A stretch of 64,000 bases of DNA from positions 620,001-684,000 of the forward strand of contig NZ_QNRH01000002.1 in assembly GCF_003314995.1 (NCBI RefSeq). The letters are read 5' to 3'. Position 1 is the stretch's first letter; every line of letters starts with the position of its first letter. The translations under genes and the position numbers were made by a program. Of the stretch, positions 27,418 through 36,902 are shown one piece after another. Below the pieces are notes generated by a model. That model had not been told where the DNA came from. It did not search any database and saw only the letters and a list, made by a program, of their open reading frames with translations. Origin of the DNA: Pseudochrobactrum asaccharolyticum (GTDB lineage Bacteria; Pseudomonadota; Alphaproteobacteria; Rhizobiales; Rhizobiaceae).

Positions 27418-29325
27418 TCAGGATTTCTTTTTGTCTTCGTCGATTTCTTCGAAATCGGCGTCAACAACATCGTCTTCTTCAGCACGGGCATCAGCAGCGC
27501 CTTCGCCGCCTTCTTCACCCTGAGCTGATTCATACATAGCCTGACCAAGCTTCATCGAAGCTTCAGCAAGGGTCTGTGTTTTCGCTTTGATGTCTTCCGC
27601 ATCATCGCCTTCAACAGCAGTTTTCAGTGCAGCAAGTGCTGTTTCAATCGCAGCCTTGTCATCACCGGAAACTTTATCGCCGTAATCTTTCAGCGATTTT
27701 TCGGTCGAGTGGATCAGAGCTTCAGCCTGGTTCTTGGCTTCCACAGATTCACGACGTGCCTTATCGGCATCAGCGTTGGCTTCCGCATCTTTGATCATCT
27801 TCTCGATATCAGCATCGGACAGACCGCCGGATGCCTGAATACGGATCTGATGTTCTTTACCGGTGCCTTTATCTTTCGCGGTCACGTTCACGATACCGTT
27901 CGCGTCGATGTCAAAAGTCACTTCAATCTGCGGTACGCCGCGTGGTGCCGGCGGAATGCCAACCAGATCAAACTGGCCGAGCATCTTGTTATCGGCAGCC
28001 ATTTCACGCTCGCCCTGCGAAACGCGGATCGTCACAGCCGACTGATTGTCCTCAGCGGTCGAGAAGGTCTGCGATTTCTTGGTCGGAATAGTTGTGTTGC
28101 GGTCGATCAGACGGGTGAATACACCACCGAGTGTTTCAATACCGAGCGACAGCGGAGTTACGTCGAGCAACAGAACGTCTTTAACGTCACCCTGCAGAAC
28201 ACCGGCCTGAATAGCAGCACCCATTGCAACCACTTCGTCAGGGTTTACGCCCTTATGTGGTTCCTTGCCGAAGAAAGCTTTAACAACTTCCTGAATTTTC
28301 GGCATACGGGTCATACCACCGACCAGCACAACTTCACTGATTTCACCGGCTTTGAGGCCAGCGTCGCGCAGTGCAGCTTTACATGGTTCAATGGTGCGCT
28401 GAACCAGATCATCCACCAGGCTTTCAAACTTCGCACGCGACAGTTTGATGGCAAGGTGCTTAGGACCGGTTGCATCAGCAGTGATGAACGGCAGGTTGAT
28501 TTCGGTCTGCTGAGCGGAAGACAGTTCGATCTTTGCTTTTTCAGCAGCTTCCTTAAGGCGCTGCAGAGCGAGCTTGTCGTTCTTCAGATCAATGCCCTGC
28601 TCTTTTTTGAATTCTGCTGCCAGATATTCAACCAGACGCATGTCAAAGTCTTCACCGCCGAGGAAAGTATCACCATTGGTGGACTTAACTTCGAACACGC
28701 CGTCGCCGATTTCAAGGATGGATACGTCGAATGTACCACCACCAAGGTCGTAAACAGCAATGGTTTTGGCTTCGCTCTTATCGAGACCATAGGCCAGAGC
28801 CGCAGCGGTTGGTTCGTTGATGATACGCAGAACTTCCAGACCGGCAATTTTACCGGCATCTTTGGTTGCCTGACGCTGAGCATCGTTGAAGTAAGCAGGA
28901 ACTGTAATAACAGCCTGTGTTACAGTTTCACCGAGGTAGCCTTCAGCGGTTTCCTTCATTTTCTGAAGGATCATCGCGGATACCTGCGAAGGGGAATATT
29001 TCTTGCCTTCGACTTCTACCCATGCGTCGCCATTATCGCCTTTAACGATTTTGTATGGAACGAGGTCTTTGTCCTTAGTTACCATCGGATCATCGAAACG
29101 ACGGCCAACAAGGCGCTTAACAGCAAACAGTGTGCCTTCAGGGTTGGTTACAGCCTGACGTTTCGCAGGCTGACCAGCGAGACGTTCGTCACCATCCGTA
29201 AAAGCAATAATCGAAGGCGTTGTACGTGCACCTTCAGCATTCTCAATGACCTTCGCAGTCTTACCGTCCATGACGGCGACGCAGGAGTTGGTCGTTCCCA
29301 GATCGATACCAATTACTTTAGCCAT
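27418..29325 (-). CDS. dnaK: Chaperone DnaK (Hsp70)
   Basis: A 635-residue ATP-dependent chaperone. The nucleotide-binding domain (1-385) shows [26 protein letters not shown] and [10 protein letters not shown]; the substrate domain carries [14 protein letters not shown] linker and [16 protein letters not shown]; the acidic C-terminus ends in [14 protein letters not shown] plus KKKS. The start is placed at MAKVIGID (29325); an ATG two codons upstream (29331) is the alternative and lies close to the GGAG. A heat-shock-like promoter precedes the gene. Confidence 0.99.
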   Translation of the reverse strand: MAKVIGIDLGTTNSCVAVMDGKTAKVIENAEGARTTPSIIAFTDGDERLAGQPAKRQAVTNPEGTLFAVKRLVGRRFDDPMVTKDKDLVPYKIVKGDNGDAWVEVEGKKYSPSQVSAMILQKMKETAEGYLGETVTQAVITVPAYFNDAQRQATKDAGKIAGLEVLRIINEPTAAALAYGLDKSEAKTIAVYDLGGGTFDVSILEIGDGVFEVKSTNGDTFLGGEDFDMRLVEYLAAEFKKEQGIDLKNDKLALQRLKEAAEKAKIELSSAQQTEINLPFITADATGPKHLAIKLSRAKFESLVDDLVQRTIEPCKAALRDAGLKAGEISEVVLVGGMTRMPKIQEVVKAFFGKEPHKGVNPDEVVAMGAAIQAGVLQGDVKDVLLLDVTPLSLGIETLGGVFTRLIDRNTTIPTKKSQTFSTAEDNQSAVTIRVSQGEREMAADNKMLGQFDLVGIPPAPRGVPQIEVTFDIDANGIVNVTAKDKGTGKEHQIRIQASGGLSDADIEKMIKDAEANADADKARRESVEAKNQAEALIHSTEKSLKDYGDKVSGDDKAAIETALAALKTAVEGDDAEDIKAKTQTLAEASMKLGQAMYESAQGEEGGEGAADARAEEDDVVDADFEEIDEDKKKS

Positions 29326-29642
29326 ATTCATTCTTCTCCATTCAGCGAACTGCCGGGACCTCTGCCGAGCATTCCATGTGGCAGCCCCTATCGGGTTTTT
29401 GACAAAACGAACCGGCTTTTAAACGCCTGATCGTCACGAGTCGAGGGGTATATAAGAAGGGGGGATTTTCACTGCAAGACACAACACAGCACTTGCGACA
29501 AAAATCCCGCTTTTTGATCACTTTTTCATGCTTTTTGACCGAATTTTGCGATTTTTTCAAAATCTAAAAAATTTATCACCAGCCCGCAGCACCTGCACAT
29601 CCTCTTAAAAACGGTTTCCGCTTTTTGGGGATATGCTTTCGC
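29326..29642. other. dnaK upstream region
   Basis: About 317 bases between the Gfo/Idh gene and dnaK. It contains a promoter-like pair at 29449-29477 and, further upstream, an AT-rich stretch (29500-29580). No gene is supported. Confidence 0.6.
29449..29477 (-). promoter_or_regulatory. Predicted promoter of dnaK
   Basis: On the minus strand TTGCAG (29477-29472, preceded by C to give CTTGCAG) and TATATA (29454-29449) are separated by exactly 17 bases. CTTG at the -35 and a C-rich stretch before the -10 fit alphaproteobacterial RpoH promoters, but a housekeeping promoter is also possible. Confidence 0.65.
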
Positions 29643-30614
29643 TCACAGCTTTTCTGCTGCTGCGTAAATCTTGTCAATAACATGTTGGTTCGCTTTTGAG
29701 TTTTCAAGGCTGAACAGCATTTCTTCCTGCCCCCACACAAAGCGGACAAAGGCGTCGGCCTGCAAGCTATATTGGTTTGCATTGGCAAAAGTCCATTCCT
29801 GCGCGCAAGTATGGGAACGATCGTGCCACGTTACCCGTGCATGATCATATTTTCCGGCATTGAACGGCGTATGAACGGTGATCATGCCCTGATCACCATG
29901 GAAGATCATTTGCTGGCGTCCGGCCAGCTGCGTCGCCACATAGAAACTTAAATCGAAATCCGCAAAACGTGCCAGCACAGAAGCATAACGGTCTGTGCCA
30001 AAATCCGGATCACGCTCAATACGGGCAAAAACCTCCTGCGGCTCCTGCCCTGTGACCATCCGTGTTACCACCGTCGGATACACACCGATATCCGGCAAAG
30101 CACCGCCGCCCAAGGCAACCTGATTGCGCATATTGGCCGGATCATCATTAAAATATGTGAAGCAGCCCTGCACCATGCGTAAACGACCAATATGACCGGA
30201 AGTGATCAGCTCGCGCACCTTTGCCCATTGCGGATGATAATAGACCATAAAGGCTTCGGAGATCACCACCTGACAACGATCGCGTGCTTCGATCAGCCGG
30301 TCGATATCGTCGGCTTTCAGTGCAACAGGCTTTTCACACAGCACATGCTTACCGGCTTCTGCCGCTTTTAATGACCATTCAATATGCTGCGATGTCGGCA
30401 GGGGAATATAAACACCGTCGATCTGATCGCTCACCAGTAATTCCTCATAGGAACCGAAACTCAAAGGCGCATTAAAACGATCGGCAACAGCACGGGCGCG
30501 CGCTGCATCACGGCTGGCGATGCCCTGAATGACACCGGTTTCAGAGGCAGCAATAGCCGGAATGACCTGCGTGATACCAATATTGGCTGTCGATAAAATT
30601 CCCCAACGAAACAT
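29643..30614 (-). CDS. Gfo/Idh/MocA family oxidoreductase
   Basis: A 323-residue NAD(P)-dependent dehydrogenase of sugars or related polyols. The Rossmann N-terminus reads WGILSTANIGITQVIPAI (a GxxxTANI variant of the usual GxGxxG), the catalytic Lys is in HVLCEKPVALKADD, and the second domain contains SEAFMVYYHPQWAKV and GGGALPDIGVYP, all family marks. The start MFRWGIL has AGGAG 6 bases upstream. The next upstream gene on this strand is the nucleotidyltransferase-like protein, 23 bases away, so the two may be co-transcribed. Substrate unknown. Confidence 0.9.
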   Translation of the reverse strand: MFRWGILSTANIGITQVIPAIAASETGVIQGIASRDAARARAVADRFNAPLSFGSYEELLVSDQIDGVYIPLPTSQHIEWSLKAAEAGKHVLCEKPVALKADDIDRLIEARDRCQVVISEAFMVYYHPQWAKVRELITSGHIGRLRMVQGCFTYFNDDPANMRNQVALGGGALPDIGVYPTVVTRMVTGQEPQEVFARIERDPDFGTDRYASVLARFADFDLSFYVATQLAGRQQMIFHGDQGMITVHTPFNAGKYDHARVTWHDRSHTCAQEWTFANANQYSLQADAFVRFVWGQEEMLFSLENSKANQHVIDKIYAAAEKL

Positions 30615-30637
30615 AGAGCACTCCTTGAAAATGAATT

Positions 30638-31255
30638 TTATACCGCCGCTTCCGGCCAGGGAACAACTGTCACTTCCGGCCAATTTTGCTGCGCCCGCAG
30701 GCTTTTCACATGATGTGTTTCACGGTTATCGGCCACCGTATTGGGTGTCATACGGAGAGAGAACATATCATCCAGACCGAAAGGGGCATAAAAACCCAGC
30801 CTGCCATCCGGCTCCAGCCTGATCCCCACAGCATGGGTTTTCGACGCAAAGCGTTCGATACTGTTTTTGCTTGATTGCAAAGGCGGACAAACCAAACCGA
30901 AATGCTTTTCATACCACAGATGCACCCGCGCCTGATTGCGGATTTCAACCGGCAAAGTGACACCGGAGAATATCTCTTCACCTGCTTTAATGATCCGGTC
31001 TTCTGCCTCGTAAGATATGTCGGATGCATCATAATAAAACAGATCCACATCCTTGATGCCATGAGTTTCCGGCCTGCCGGTCAGCACATTCCAGACCAGA
31101 TTATACACGGCACCGGACACAATATACCAATCCGGTAAATTCAACCTCTGTGCACGGTTCAGCACATCTGTCAGAAGCGGGCTGCTACGGACAATATCCA
31201 GAAAAACGGCTTGCTGTTGCTCAGCAGGCAAGCCGGAATAACGCAGATGCGGCAT
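30638..31255 (-). CDS. Nucleotidyltransferase-family protein (DUF925-like)
   Basis: A 205-residue soluble protein. The segment WYIVSGAVYNLVWNVLTG followed by HGIKDVDLFYYDASD contains the G(S/A)...D-x-D arrangement of the pol-beta-like nucleotidyltransferase fold found in this family; the C-terminal part has SFSLRMTPN-like and RWP-type residues. No substrate is known. It precedes the Gfo/Idh gene by 23 bases and follows the LysR gene by 14 bases, all on the minus strand, though the LysR gene probably has its own control. Confidence 0.8.
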   Translation of the reverse strand: MPHLRYSGLPAEQQQAVFLDIVRSSPLLTDVLNRAQRLNLPDWYIVSGAVYNLVWNVLTGRPETHGIKDVDLFYYDASDISYEAEDRIIKAGEEIFSGVTLPVEIRNQARVHLWYEKHFGLVCPPLQSSKNSIERFASKTHAVGIRLEPDGRLGFYAPFGLDDMFSLRMTPNTVADNRETHHVKSLRAQQNWPEVTVVPWPEAAV

Positions 31256-31269
31256 GGGATTTCCGTCCG

Positions 31270-32154
31270 TTATAATTTGAAAAAATCAATAAAAGCACGA
31301 AGCGCCGGACGCATGTTACGCCGGTTCGGATAATAAATATACATGCCCGGAAATTGTTGTGCCCAGTCCGGCAGTACCTCTGTCAGCATACCTTTTTGCA
31401 GATAATCAGCCACAGATGGCTCCAGCAATGAGACAAGCCCTGCACCGTCCAGTGCGGCCTGTATCAGGAGATGATTATCATCCAGTATCAGCGGGCCATT
31501 GAGGGTAACATCCAGTCTATGCCCTTGTTTTTCAAACTCCCATTGGTGCAAACCACCCGAAGAATACCGCTTCAGGATACAACGATGCGCGATTAAATCC
31601 TGCGGATGCTGCGGTGTCCCATATTGTTCCAGATAGGCAGGGGAAGCGACAACCGGACAGCGCAAGGGACGCCCGAGCGGCACCGCAATCATATCTTTTG
31701 CGAGACTTTCTCCCAGACGGATACCGGCATCGAACCCAGCCGCGACAATATCCACAAACTGATCCTCAATGTGGATATCCAACACAATATCCGGATAGGC
31801 CTCCCCAAAGCTTTTGAATTTTGGCGCCAGAAAAATATGTGCAGCTGAACGTGGTGTACTGACTTTTACCGTGCCTGCAGGTGCGTCACGCATATCCTGC
31901 ACAGTCTGCAATGCCGCATCAATATTACCCAATGCCGGTGCAAGTTCGGTAAGCAGTTTCTGCCCTGCTTCCGTCAGATGCACCGAGCGCGTGGTGCGTG
32001 ACAGCAAGGTTATCCCCAGCGCTGTTTCAAGCTGTGCAACAGCCTGACTGACGGCGGAAGGAGCAATGGCCAGATCTTTTGCCGCTGCGCGAAAACTACC
32101 GTGATCGGCAACTGCAGCAAAAACCGCTAATTGAGAGAGCTGTGAGCGTTTCAT
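31270..32154 (-). CDS. LysR-family transcriptional regulator
   Basis: A 294-residue regulator. The N-terminal winged helix reads AVFAAVADHGSFRAAAKDL and ALGITLLSRTTRSVHLTEAG; the rest is the periplasmic-binding-like effector domain (about 90-290), with the sub-family segment FVDIVAAGFDAGIRLGESL typical of the group controlling oxidoreductases. It is divergent from the aldo/keto reductase gene with 123 bases between, the usual layout for control of that neighbour. A 7-bp inverted repeat sits just upstream of its start. Confidence 0.92.
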   Translation of the reverse strand: MKRSQLSQLAVFAAVADHGSFRAAAKDLAIAPSAVSQAVAQLETALGITLLSRTTRSVHLTEAGQKLLTELAPALGNIDAALQTVQDMRDAPAGTVKVSTPRSAAHIFLAPKFKSFGEAYPDIVLDIHIEDQFVDIVAAGFDAGIRLGESLAKDMIAVPLGRPLRCPVVASPAYLEQYGTPQHPQDLIAHRCILKRYSSGGLHQWEFEKQGHRLDVTLNGPLILDDNHLLIQAALDGAGLVSLLEPSVADYLQKGMLTEVLPDWAQQFPGMYIYYPNRRNMRPALRAFIDFFKL

Positions 32155-32161
32155 TGATCTA

Positions 32162-32183
32162 TTTTACAGAACAGCTTGTAAAA
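32162..32183. promoter_or_regulatory. Candidate LysR operator
   Basis: TTTTACA and TGTAAAA form a perfect inverted repeat with an 8-base spacer, containing T-N11-A pairs as in LysR boxes. It lies 8 bases upstream of the LysR start and about 95 bases from the aldo/keto reductase start. Confidence 0.6.
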
Positions 32184-32277
32184 ATAAAACCGGATTATCG
32201 AACAATACGAACAGGCATATGTTTTCACCACCGGATGAAATACAAAACGTATCATCGCTCTGCGGAAGGAAAAAATC

Positions 32278-33258
<981 letters not shown>

Positions 33259-33272
33259 AACGGGTCTTCAAA

Positions 33273-33305
33273 CAAAAAAGGCGCTGTTTTACAGCGCCTT
33301 TTCTT
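33273..33305. terminator. Bidirectional terminator between aldo/keto reductase and MFS genes
   Basis: AAGGCGCTGT and ACAGCGCCTT form a 10-bp stem with a 3-base loop, flanked by an A-run on the left and a T-run on the right, serving both convergent genes. Confidence 0.92.
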
Positions 33306-34541
33306 TCACACATTACGCAGAGCGCGTGGCAAGATTGTCAGCAATCCGGCCAAAGCCATGCCAAAGCCGACAAACAGCGGCGCATTCAGCCCCAGACCCG
33401 ATGAGATTGCCAGACCACCCGCCCACGGGCCGAAAGCCAGACCAATATTGATCACTGAGGCATGCATAGCATTGACCAATGCACCCGGATGCGCAATCCG
33501 CATGACACGGGCAACCAGAGCCGGATTAAGCGCGATACCGGTCAGACCAATCATTATGATTGCAGCCACGGCAGCAATTTTTGACTGCGGGAGACAGGCA
33601 AAAAGCAGCATTGCAAAGACCATCAGGCTGATACCGGTCGCCAGAGTTTTGAACGTATAGCGATCAGCAAAACGCCCTGCGATATAATTACCAAGAATAT
33701 TTCCCGCACCATAGACCGCCAGCAGCACCGGCACTTGCGCAGACGTGAAGCCGGACAGCTCCGTCATGATCGGAGAGAAATAGCTATAGGCGGCGAAGGA
33801 CGAACCAATCACAAGCGCGCTGGTTGTATAGGCAGCCCAGAGCTTCGGTCTTGCCATTTCTTTCAGTTCCGAGCGCAGATCGGCAGCCTTACCCTCGGGC
33901 GCAGTTTCAATTTTCAGTGCAATGACCAGCGCACAAAACAATACCAGCACCACAATCGCCCAGAAACTGGCGCGCCAGCCAAATGCATGATCAATCATTG
34001 TCGCAGCAGGCACACCAAAGACCGTACAAATCATCAGTCCGGCAAAAACCAGCGATGAGGCACGCCCGCGAATACTCGGATCAACCAATTGAGCGGTAAT
34101 CGCCAGCATCAGGCCGAAACTGGTCGCCGCTGCCATGCCGGTAACAACACGCGCCACCATTAAAACTTCGAAATTGCTGGTCGATGCCGCCACACTTTGT
34201 GCCAGAGCATAAAAAATCAGCAGAAATAAAAGCCCGCGTTTATTCTCAATTTTCAGCGCCAGAAACAGGATCGTCACCAGCGGGCCACCGACAACCATGC
34301 CCATGGCATAGAGCGAAATCAGATTGCCGATATCGGCAATCGAGCGATCAAAAGCCAGCTGAAGTGACGGCAACATGCCGGAAATCATCAGTTCAGACGT
34401 GGTAAGAGCAAAAAAACCAAGTGATAAGCAATAAACAACCAGCGGAATTGCAGGTTTATCCGTTCCGGATTTTGTAATTGTGCTAACAGAAATATCAGGC
34501 GCTCGTTCTGCGGCTAACGCAGAATCGCAAACATCATTCAT
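33306..34541 (-). CDS. MFS transporter, DHA1 (drug/sugar efflux) type
   Basis: A 411-residue inner-membrane exporter with 12 predicted helices. Helix 1 has LGFFALTTSELMISGMLPSL, a pattern of the AraJ/YdhP/NepI-like efflux group; the loop 2-3 and motif C-like segment follow (GMAAATSFGLMLAITAQLVDP, VFGVPAATMIDHAFGWRASFW). The start at MNDVCDS is preferred because the alternative ATG (34553) lies within a palindrome that looks like an operator. It is divergent from a TetR regulator, so it is probably a regulated efflux pump. Confidence 0.9.
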   Translation of the reverse strand: MNDVCDSALAAERAPDISVSTITKSGTDKPAIPLVVYCLSLGFFALTTSELMISGMLPSLQLAFDRSIADIGNLISLYAMGMVVGGPLVTILFLALKIENKRGLLFLLIFYALAQSVAASTSNFEVLMVARVVTGMAAATSFGLMLAITAQLVDPSIRGRASSLVFAGLMICTVFGVPAATMIDHAFGWRASFWAIVVLVLFCALVIALKIETAPEGKAADLRSELKEMARPKLWAAYTTSALVIGSSFAAYSYFSPIMTELSGFTSAQVPVLLAVYGAGNILGNYIAGRFADRYTFKTLATGISLMVFAMLLFACLPQSKIAAVAAIIMIGLTGIALNPALVARVMRIAHPGALVNAMHASVINIGLAFGPWAGGLAISSGLGLNAPLFVGFGMALAGLLTILPRALRNV

Positions 34542-34551
34542 CGTGAATCTC

Positions 34552-34575
34552 ATTATGTAGTGAAGATTACATAAT
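34552..34575. promoter_or_regulatory. Candidate TetR operator
   Basis: ATTATGTA and TACATAAT form a perfect 8-bp inverted repeat with an 8-base spacer, located between the divergent MFS and TetR genes just upstream of the MFS start. Confidence 0.65.
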
Positions 34576-34583
34576 TCATAGCA

Positions 34584-34614
34584 ACTTGAATGCTGCGGTC
34601 AAGTGAATTATATA
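34584..34614 (+). promoter_or_regulatory. Promoter of the TetR gene with overlapping inverted repeat
   Basis: TTGAAT (34586-34591) and TATATA (34609-34614) are 17 bases apart. An inverted repeat ACTTGA-N9-TCAAGT (34584-34604) overlaps the -35, suggesting autoregulation. Confidence 0.55.
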
Positions 34615-34638
34615 AGACATACTAAAGAAAGGTATGAG

Positions 34639-35247
34639 ATGGCTTTACGCGGCAGACCCCGCAGTTTCGACAGGGAAGTTGCGCTGAACAGTGTGATGAA
34701 GGTTTTCTGGGAAAAAGGCTATGAATGCGCCCAGATTAACGACTTTACTGCGGCCATCGGTATTACACCGCCCAGCTTTTATGCGGCTTTCGGCTCCAAG
34801 GAGCAGGCCTTCCGTGAGGCGGTCGATCATTATACCGCAACAATCGGCGGTGCGCCGCTTGTTGCGCTGGATCAGGCTTCCACCATTCAGCAGGGCATTC
34901 GCGCGATGCTCGAAACCCATGCAGATAAGGTCTATGCCTGCCCTGCAGGCGGCTGCATGGTCAGCGTCAGCAGCATCCAGTGCAAGCCGGAGAACACACA
35001 GGTCAAAGAGTTTCTCAAAGCTATTCGCCAGACTTCATTTGAGCGGATTTTTGCCCGCTGTGAACGCGCGATGCAAGACGGTGATCTGCCGAAAGGCACC
35101 GATCTGACCCAGATGGCGGAATTCTATCATGCTATGTTGCAGAGCCTGTCCTATGAAGCCCGTGACGGCGACAGCAGGGAAGCAATCCAAAGCATTATTG
35201 AAATGGCTATGCGTGCCATGCCTGAGCGTGTAACAGTGCCGGCCTGA
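34639..35247 (+). CDS. TetR-family transcriptional regulator
   Basis: A 202-residue repressor. The helix-turn-helix (about residues 20-55) reads VFWEKGYECAQINDFTAAIGITPPSFYAAFGSKEQAF, close to the family consensus; the C-terminal ligand-binding domain contains a CPAGGCMVSVSS segment found in the AcrR-like/TetR_C group. The start MALRGRPR has AAAGG 6 bases upstream. Divergent from the MFS exporter; likely controls it. The GFA gene follows by 19 bases. Confidence 0.9.
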   Translation: MALRGRPRSFDREVALNSVMKVFWEKGYECAQINDFTAAIGITPPSFYAAFGSKEQAFREAVDHYTATIGGAPLVALDQASTIQQGIRAMLETHADKVYACPAGGCMVSVSSIQCKPENTQVKEFLKAIRQTSFERIFARCERAMQDGDLPKGTDLTQMAEFYHAMLQSLSYEARDGDSREAIQSIIEMAMRAMPERVTVPA

Positions 35248-35266
35248 CAAACGGGACATCAAAACA

Positions 35267-35653
35267 ATGATGAAAACCTATCGCGGCGGCTGTCTGTGCG
35301 GCTCTATCCGCTTTGAGGCTACAGGCGATCCTCTGAAGCTTAAACCACATAGCTGCTGCTGTAAGAACTGTCAGCAACATACCGGCGCACTCACAGCTGT
35401 CTGGGTGGAATTTGCAGCACAAGCCGTGCACTGGACAGGTGAAGGCGGGGAACCGGCTACCTATCGTTCTTCCCATTATTCCCAGCGCGCTTTCTGCTCG
35501 GCCTGCGGCAGCTCTATCGGGGCAATTGATGATGAGCCGGTGATTGCCCTGCTGCTTGGCTGTTTTGACGACAATAATCAGCCGGAATTTGCACCGGAAT
35601 ATACGTCTTTCGAAGACATGAAGCCCGACTGGTGGCATCCTGATCGCCGGTAA
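35267..35653 (+). CDS. GFA family protein (glutathione-dependent formaldehyde-activating fold)
   Basis: A 128-residue zinc-binding protein. The CLCGSIRFEATG start, the CCCKNCQQHTGA motif and the CSACGSSIG motif supply the Cys residues for the two structural/catalytic zinc sites. Family members include glutathione-S-hydroxymethyl handling enzymes and CENP-V-like proteins; most, like this one, have no assigned reaction. Co-directional with and close to the TetR gene, so possibly in the same transcript. Confidence 0.88.
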   Translation: MMKTYRGGCLCGSIRFEATGDPLKLKPHSCCCKNCQQHTGALTAVWVEFAAQAVHWTGEGGEPATYRSSHYSQRAFCSACGSSIGAIDDEPVIALLLGCFDDNNQPEFAPEYTSFEDMKPDWWHPDRR

Positions 35654-35721
35654 CGTACAGCTCGCTGTGCGTGAATTTTTCTCTTTTCAGTCTATAGCAC
35701 GTTAGAAAAAGAAAACCGGAT

Positions 35722-36441
35722 ATGCTGGATTTTGCTCATATTGCAAGGACACTGGATACCATCCGCTCGCACAAAGATGGTCATCTGCGCTCAATAAAGA
35801 CAATTGAACGATTACCAACACCTGATGAAAACAGTTGGAGTCTTGAAGAAATCACGCAATTGAATTTGAGTGAGCTTCCGGTTTTTAAACACGTCAATTC
35901 ACTTTATATTTGTGACTGCCGCAAATTGACGAGCCTATCCATCATTGCCGAAAAATTTCCGCAACTGCATAATCTTTTGATTTACTCTTCTGATCGTCTA
36001 ACCAGTTTAGATGGCTTACAGTCTCTTCAAGAGCTTCAGACATTAACAATCTGGCCTTCATTCTCCGGTTCTATTTCACTTGAGTCATTCAAGCCGCTTA
36101 CCGACATAACGACCCTGCGAAGTTTAGTCTTTTCTGGTAAATGCATAGACGGCTCATTAGCTCCACTTTATGGGCTAAAGCATCTCCAACATATGTTTTT
36201 ATCCAATAACTTTAATTGGGAAGAGTTTGCCAACTTCGAACGGCACCAACCACATGTAAATTTTTGTTGGAAAGGCGGGGTGGTATATGATGCCAACCCA
36301 GCGATCTTACAATGTAAAAAATGTAACAAGGCACAAGCTATGTTAACAGGTCGAGGAAAAAAACTTTGCTGCCCGGACTGCGATGCTAAGCGGCTCGAAA
36401 AACATTTACGCGACTATTCCTCTTTGTCATCAGCGCACTAA
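35722..36441 (+). CDS. Leucine-rich-repeat protein with C-terminal zinc ribbon, unknown function
   Basis: A 239-residue protein without signal peptide. Residues about 45-190 consist of six or so irregular leucine-rich repeats (HVNSLYICDCRKLTSL, LHNLLIYSSDRLTSLDGL, LQTLTIW, LRSLVFSG, LQHMFLSNN). The end has two CxxC pairs, Cys198/Cys201 and Cys217/Cys220, a small zinc ribbon. The gene is visibly AT-richer than its neighbours and uses many A/T-ending codons, which suggests acquisition by transfer. Related stand-alone LRR proteins often occur as immunity or effector-associated proteins, but no toxin gene is nearby. Function is unknown. Confidence 0.8.
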   Translation: MLDFAHIARTLDTIRSHKDGHLRSIKTIERLPTPDENSWSLEEITQLNLSELPVFKHVNSLYICDCRKLTSLSIIAEKFPQLHNLLIYSSDRLTSLDGLQSLQELQTLTIWPSFSGSISLESFKPLTDITTLRSLVFSGKCIDGSLAPLYGLKHLQHMFLSNNFNWEEFANFERHQPHVNFCWKGGVVYDANPAILQCKKCNKAQAMLTGRGKKLCCPDCDAKRLEKHLRDYSSLSSAH

Positions 36442-36477
36442 CGATACTTGTAAAATAAATAGACCAGATCGACAAAC

Positions 36478-36831
36478 ATGACCATTCAGACAATCGCCTC
36501 TGTCCTCATCCATGTCAGTGATGTTGCTGCAGCCTTGCAATGGTATCAGCGCGCTTTTCCGCAGGCTGTGGCACAGCGGCTGGAGGAATTTGATTTTGAC
36601 TATCTTAAAATCGGTTCCGTTGATCTGGAGATTGTGCCTGCCGATGAGAAAGTAGCCTCAGGTGCTGCCGGTTCTGTTGTCTATTGGCAGGTCGAAGATT
36701 TTGATCAGGCTATCGCGCATTTAGTTTCAATTGGCGGCACTCTCTATAGGGGGCCTTTAAATATTCAGGACGGATTACGCATGTGCCAGATCCGCGATCC
36801 GTGGGGCAATTGCATAGGCCTGCGCGGCTAA
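36478..36831 (+). CDS. VOC (glyoxalase/bleomycin-resistance fold) family protein
   Basis: A 117-residue single vicinal-oxygen-chelate domain. It begins IQTIASVLIHVSDVAAALQWYQRAFP, has the Glu in DLEIVPADEKV and ends RIRDPWGNCIGL-like (QIRDPWGNCIGLRG), the normal VOC order of metal ligands. Members include glyoxalase I, fosfomycin and bleomycin resistance proteins; this one cannot be assigned further. It ends before a strong terminator. Confidence 0.88.
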   Translation: MTIQTIASVLIHVSDVAAALQWYQRAFPQAVAQRLEEFDFDYLKIGSVDLEIVPADEKVASGAAGSVVYWQVEDFDQAIAHLVSIGGTLYRGPLNIQDGLRMCQIRDPWGNCIGLRG

Positions 36832-36842
36832 ATACAGAGTTA

Positions 36843-36874
36843 TAAAAAACCCGCCGGAATGGCGGGTTTTTTTT
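36843..36874 (+). terminator. Terminator between VOC gene and pheT
   Basis: AAAACCCGCC and GGCGGGTTTT form a 10-bp stem with a 5-base loop and long A and T runs; it can serve both the VOC gene and pheT. Confidence 0.93.
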
Positions 36875-36902
36875 GTTTTCTAATTGACTTAATCAGTCTC
36901 GT

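Noticed and set aside
27216-27539. A 107-codon plus-strand frame across the dnaK-dnaJ hairpins
   Set aside because: It runs into the antisense of dnaK and is interrupted in sense by the terminator and hairpins; no ribosome site.
27709-29430. A 573-codon open frame on the plus strand opposite dnaK
   Set aside because: It is antisense to a certain dnaK gene, starts without a ribosome site and has a Phe/Cys/His-rich composition typical of shadow frames.
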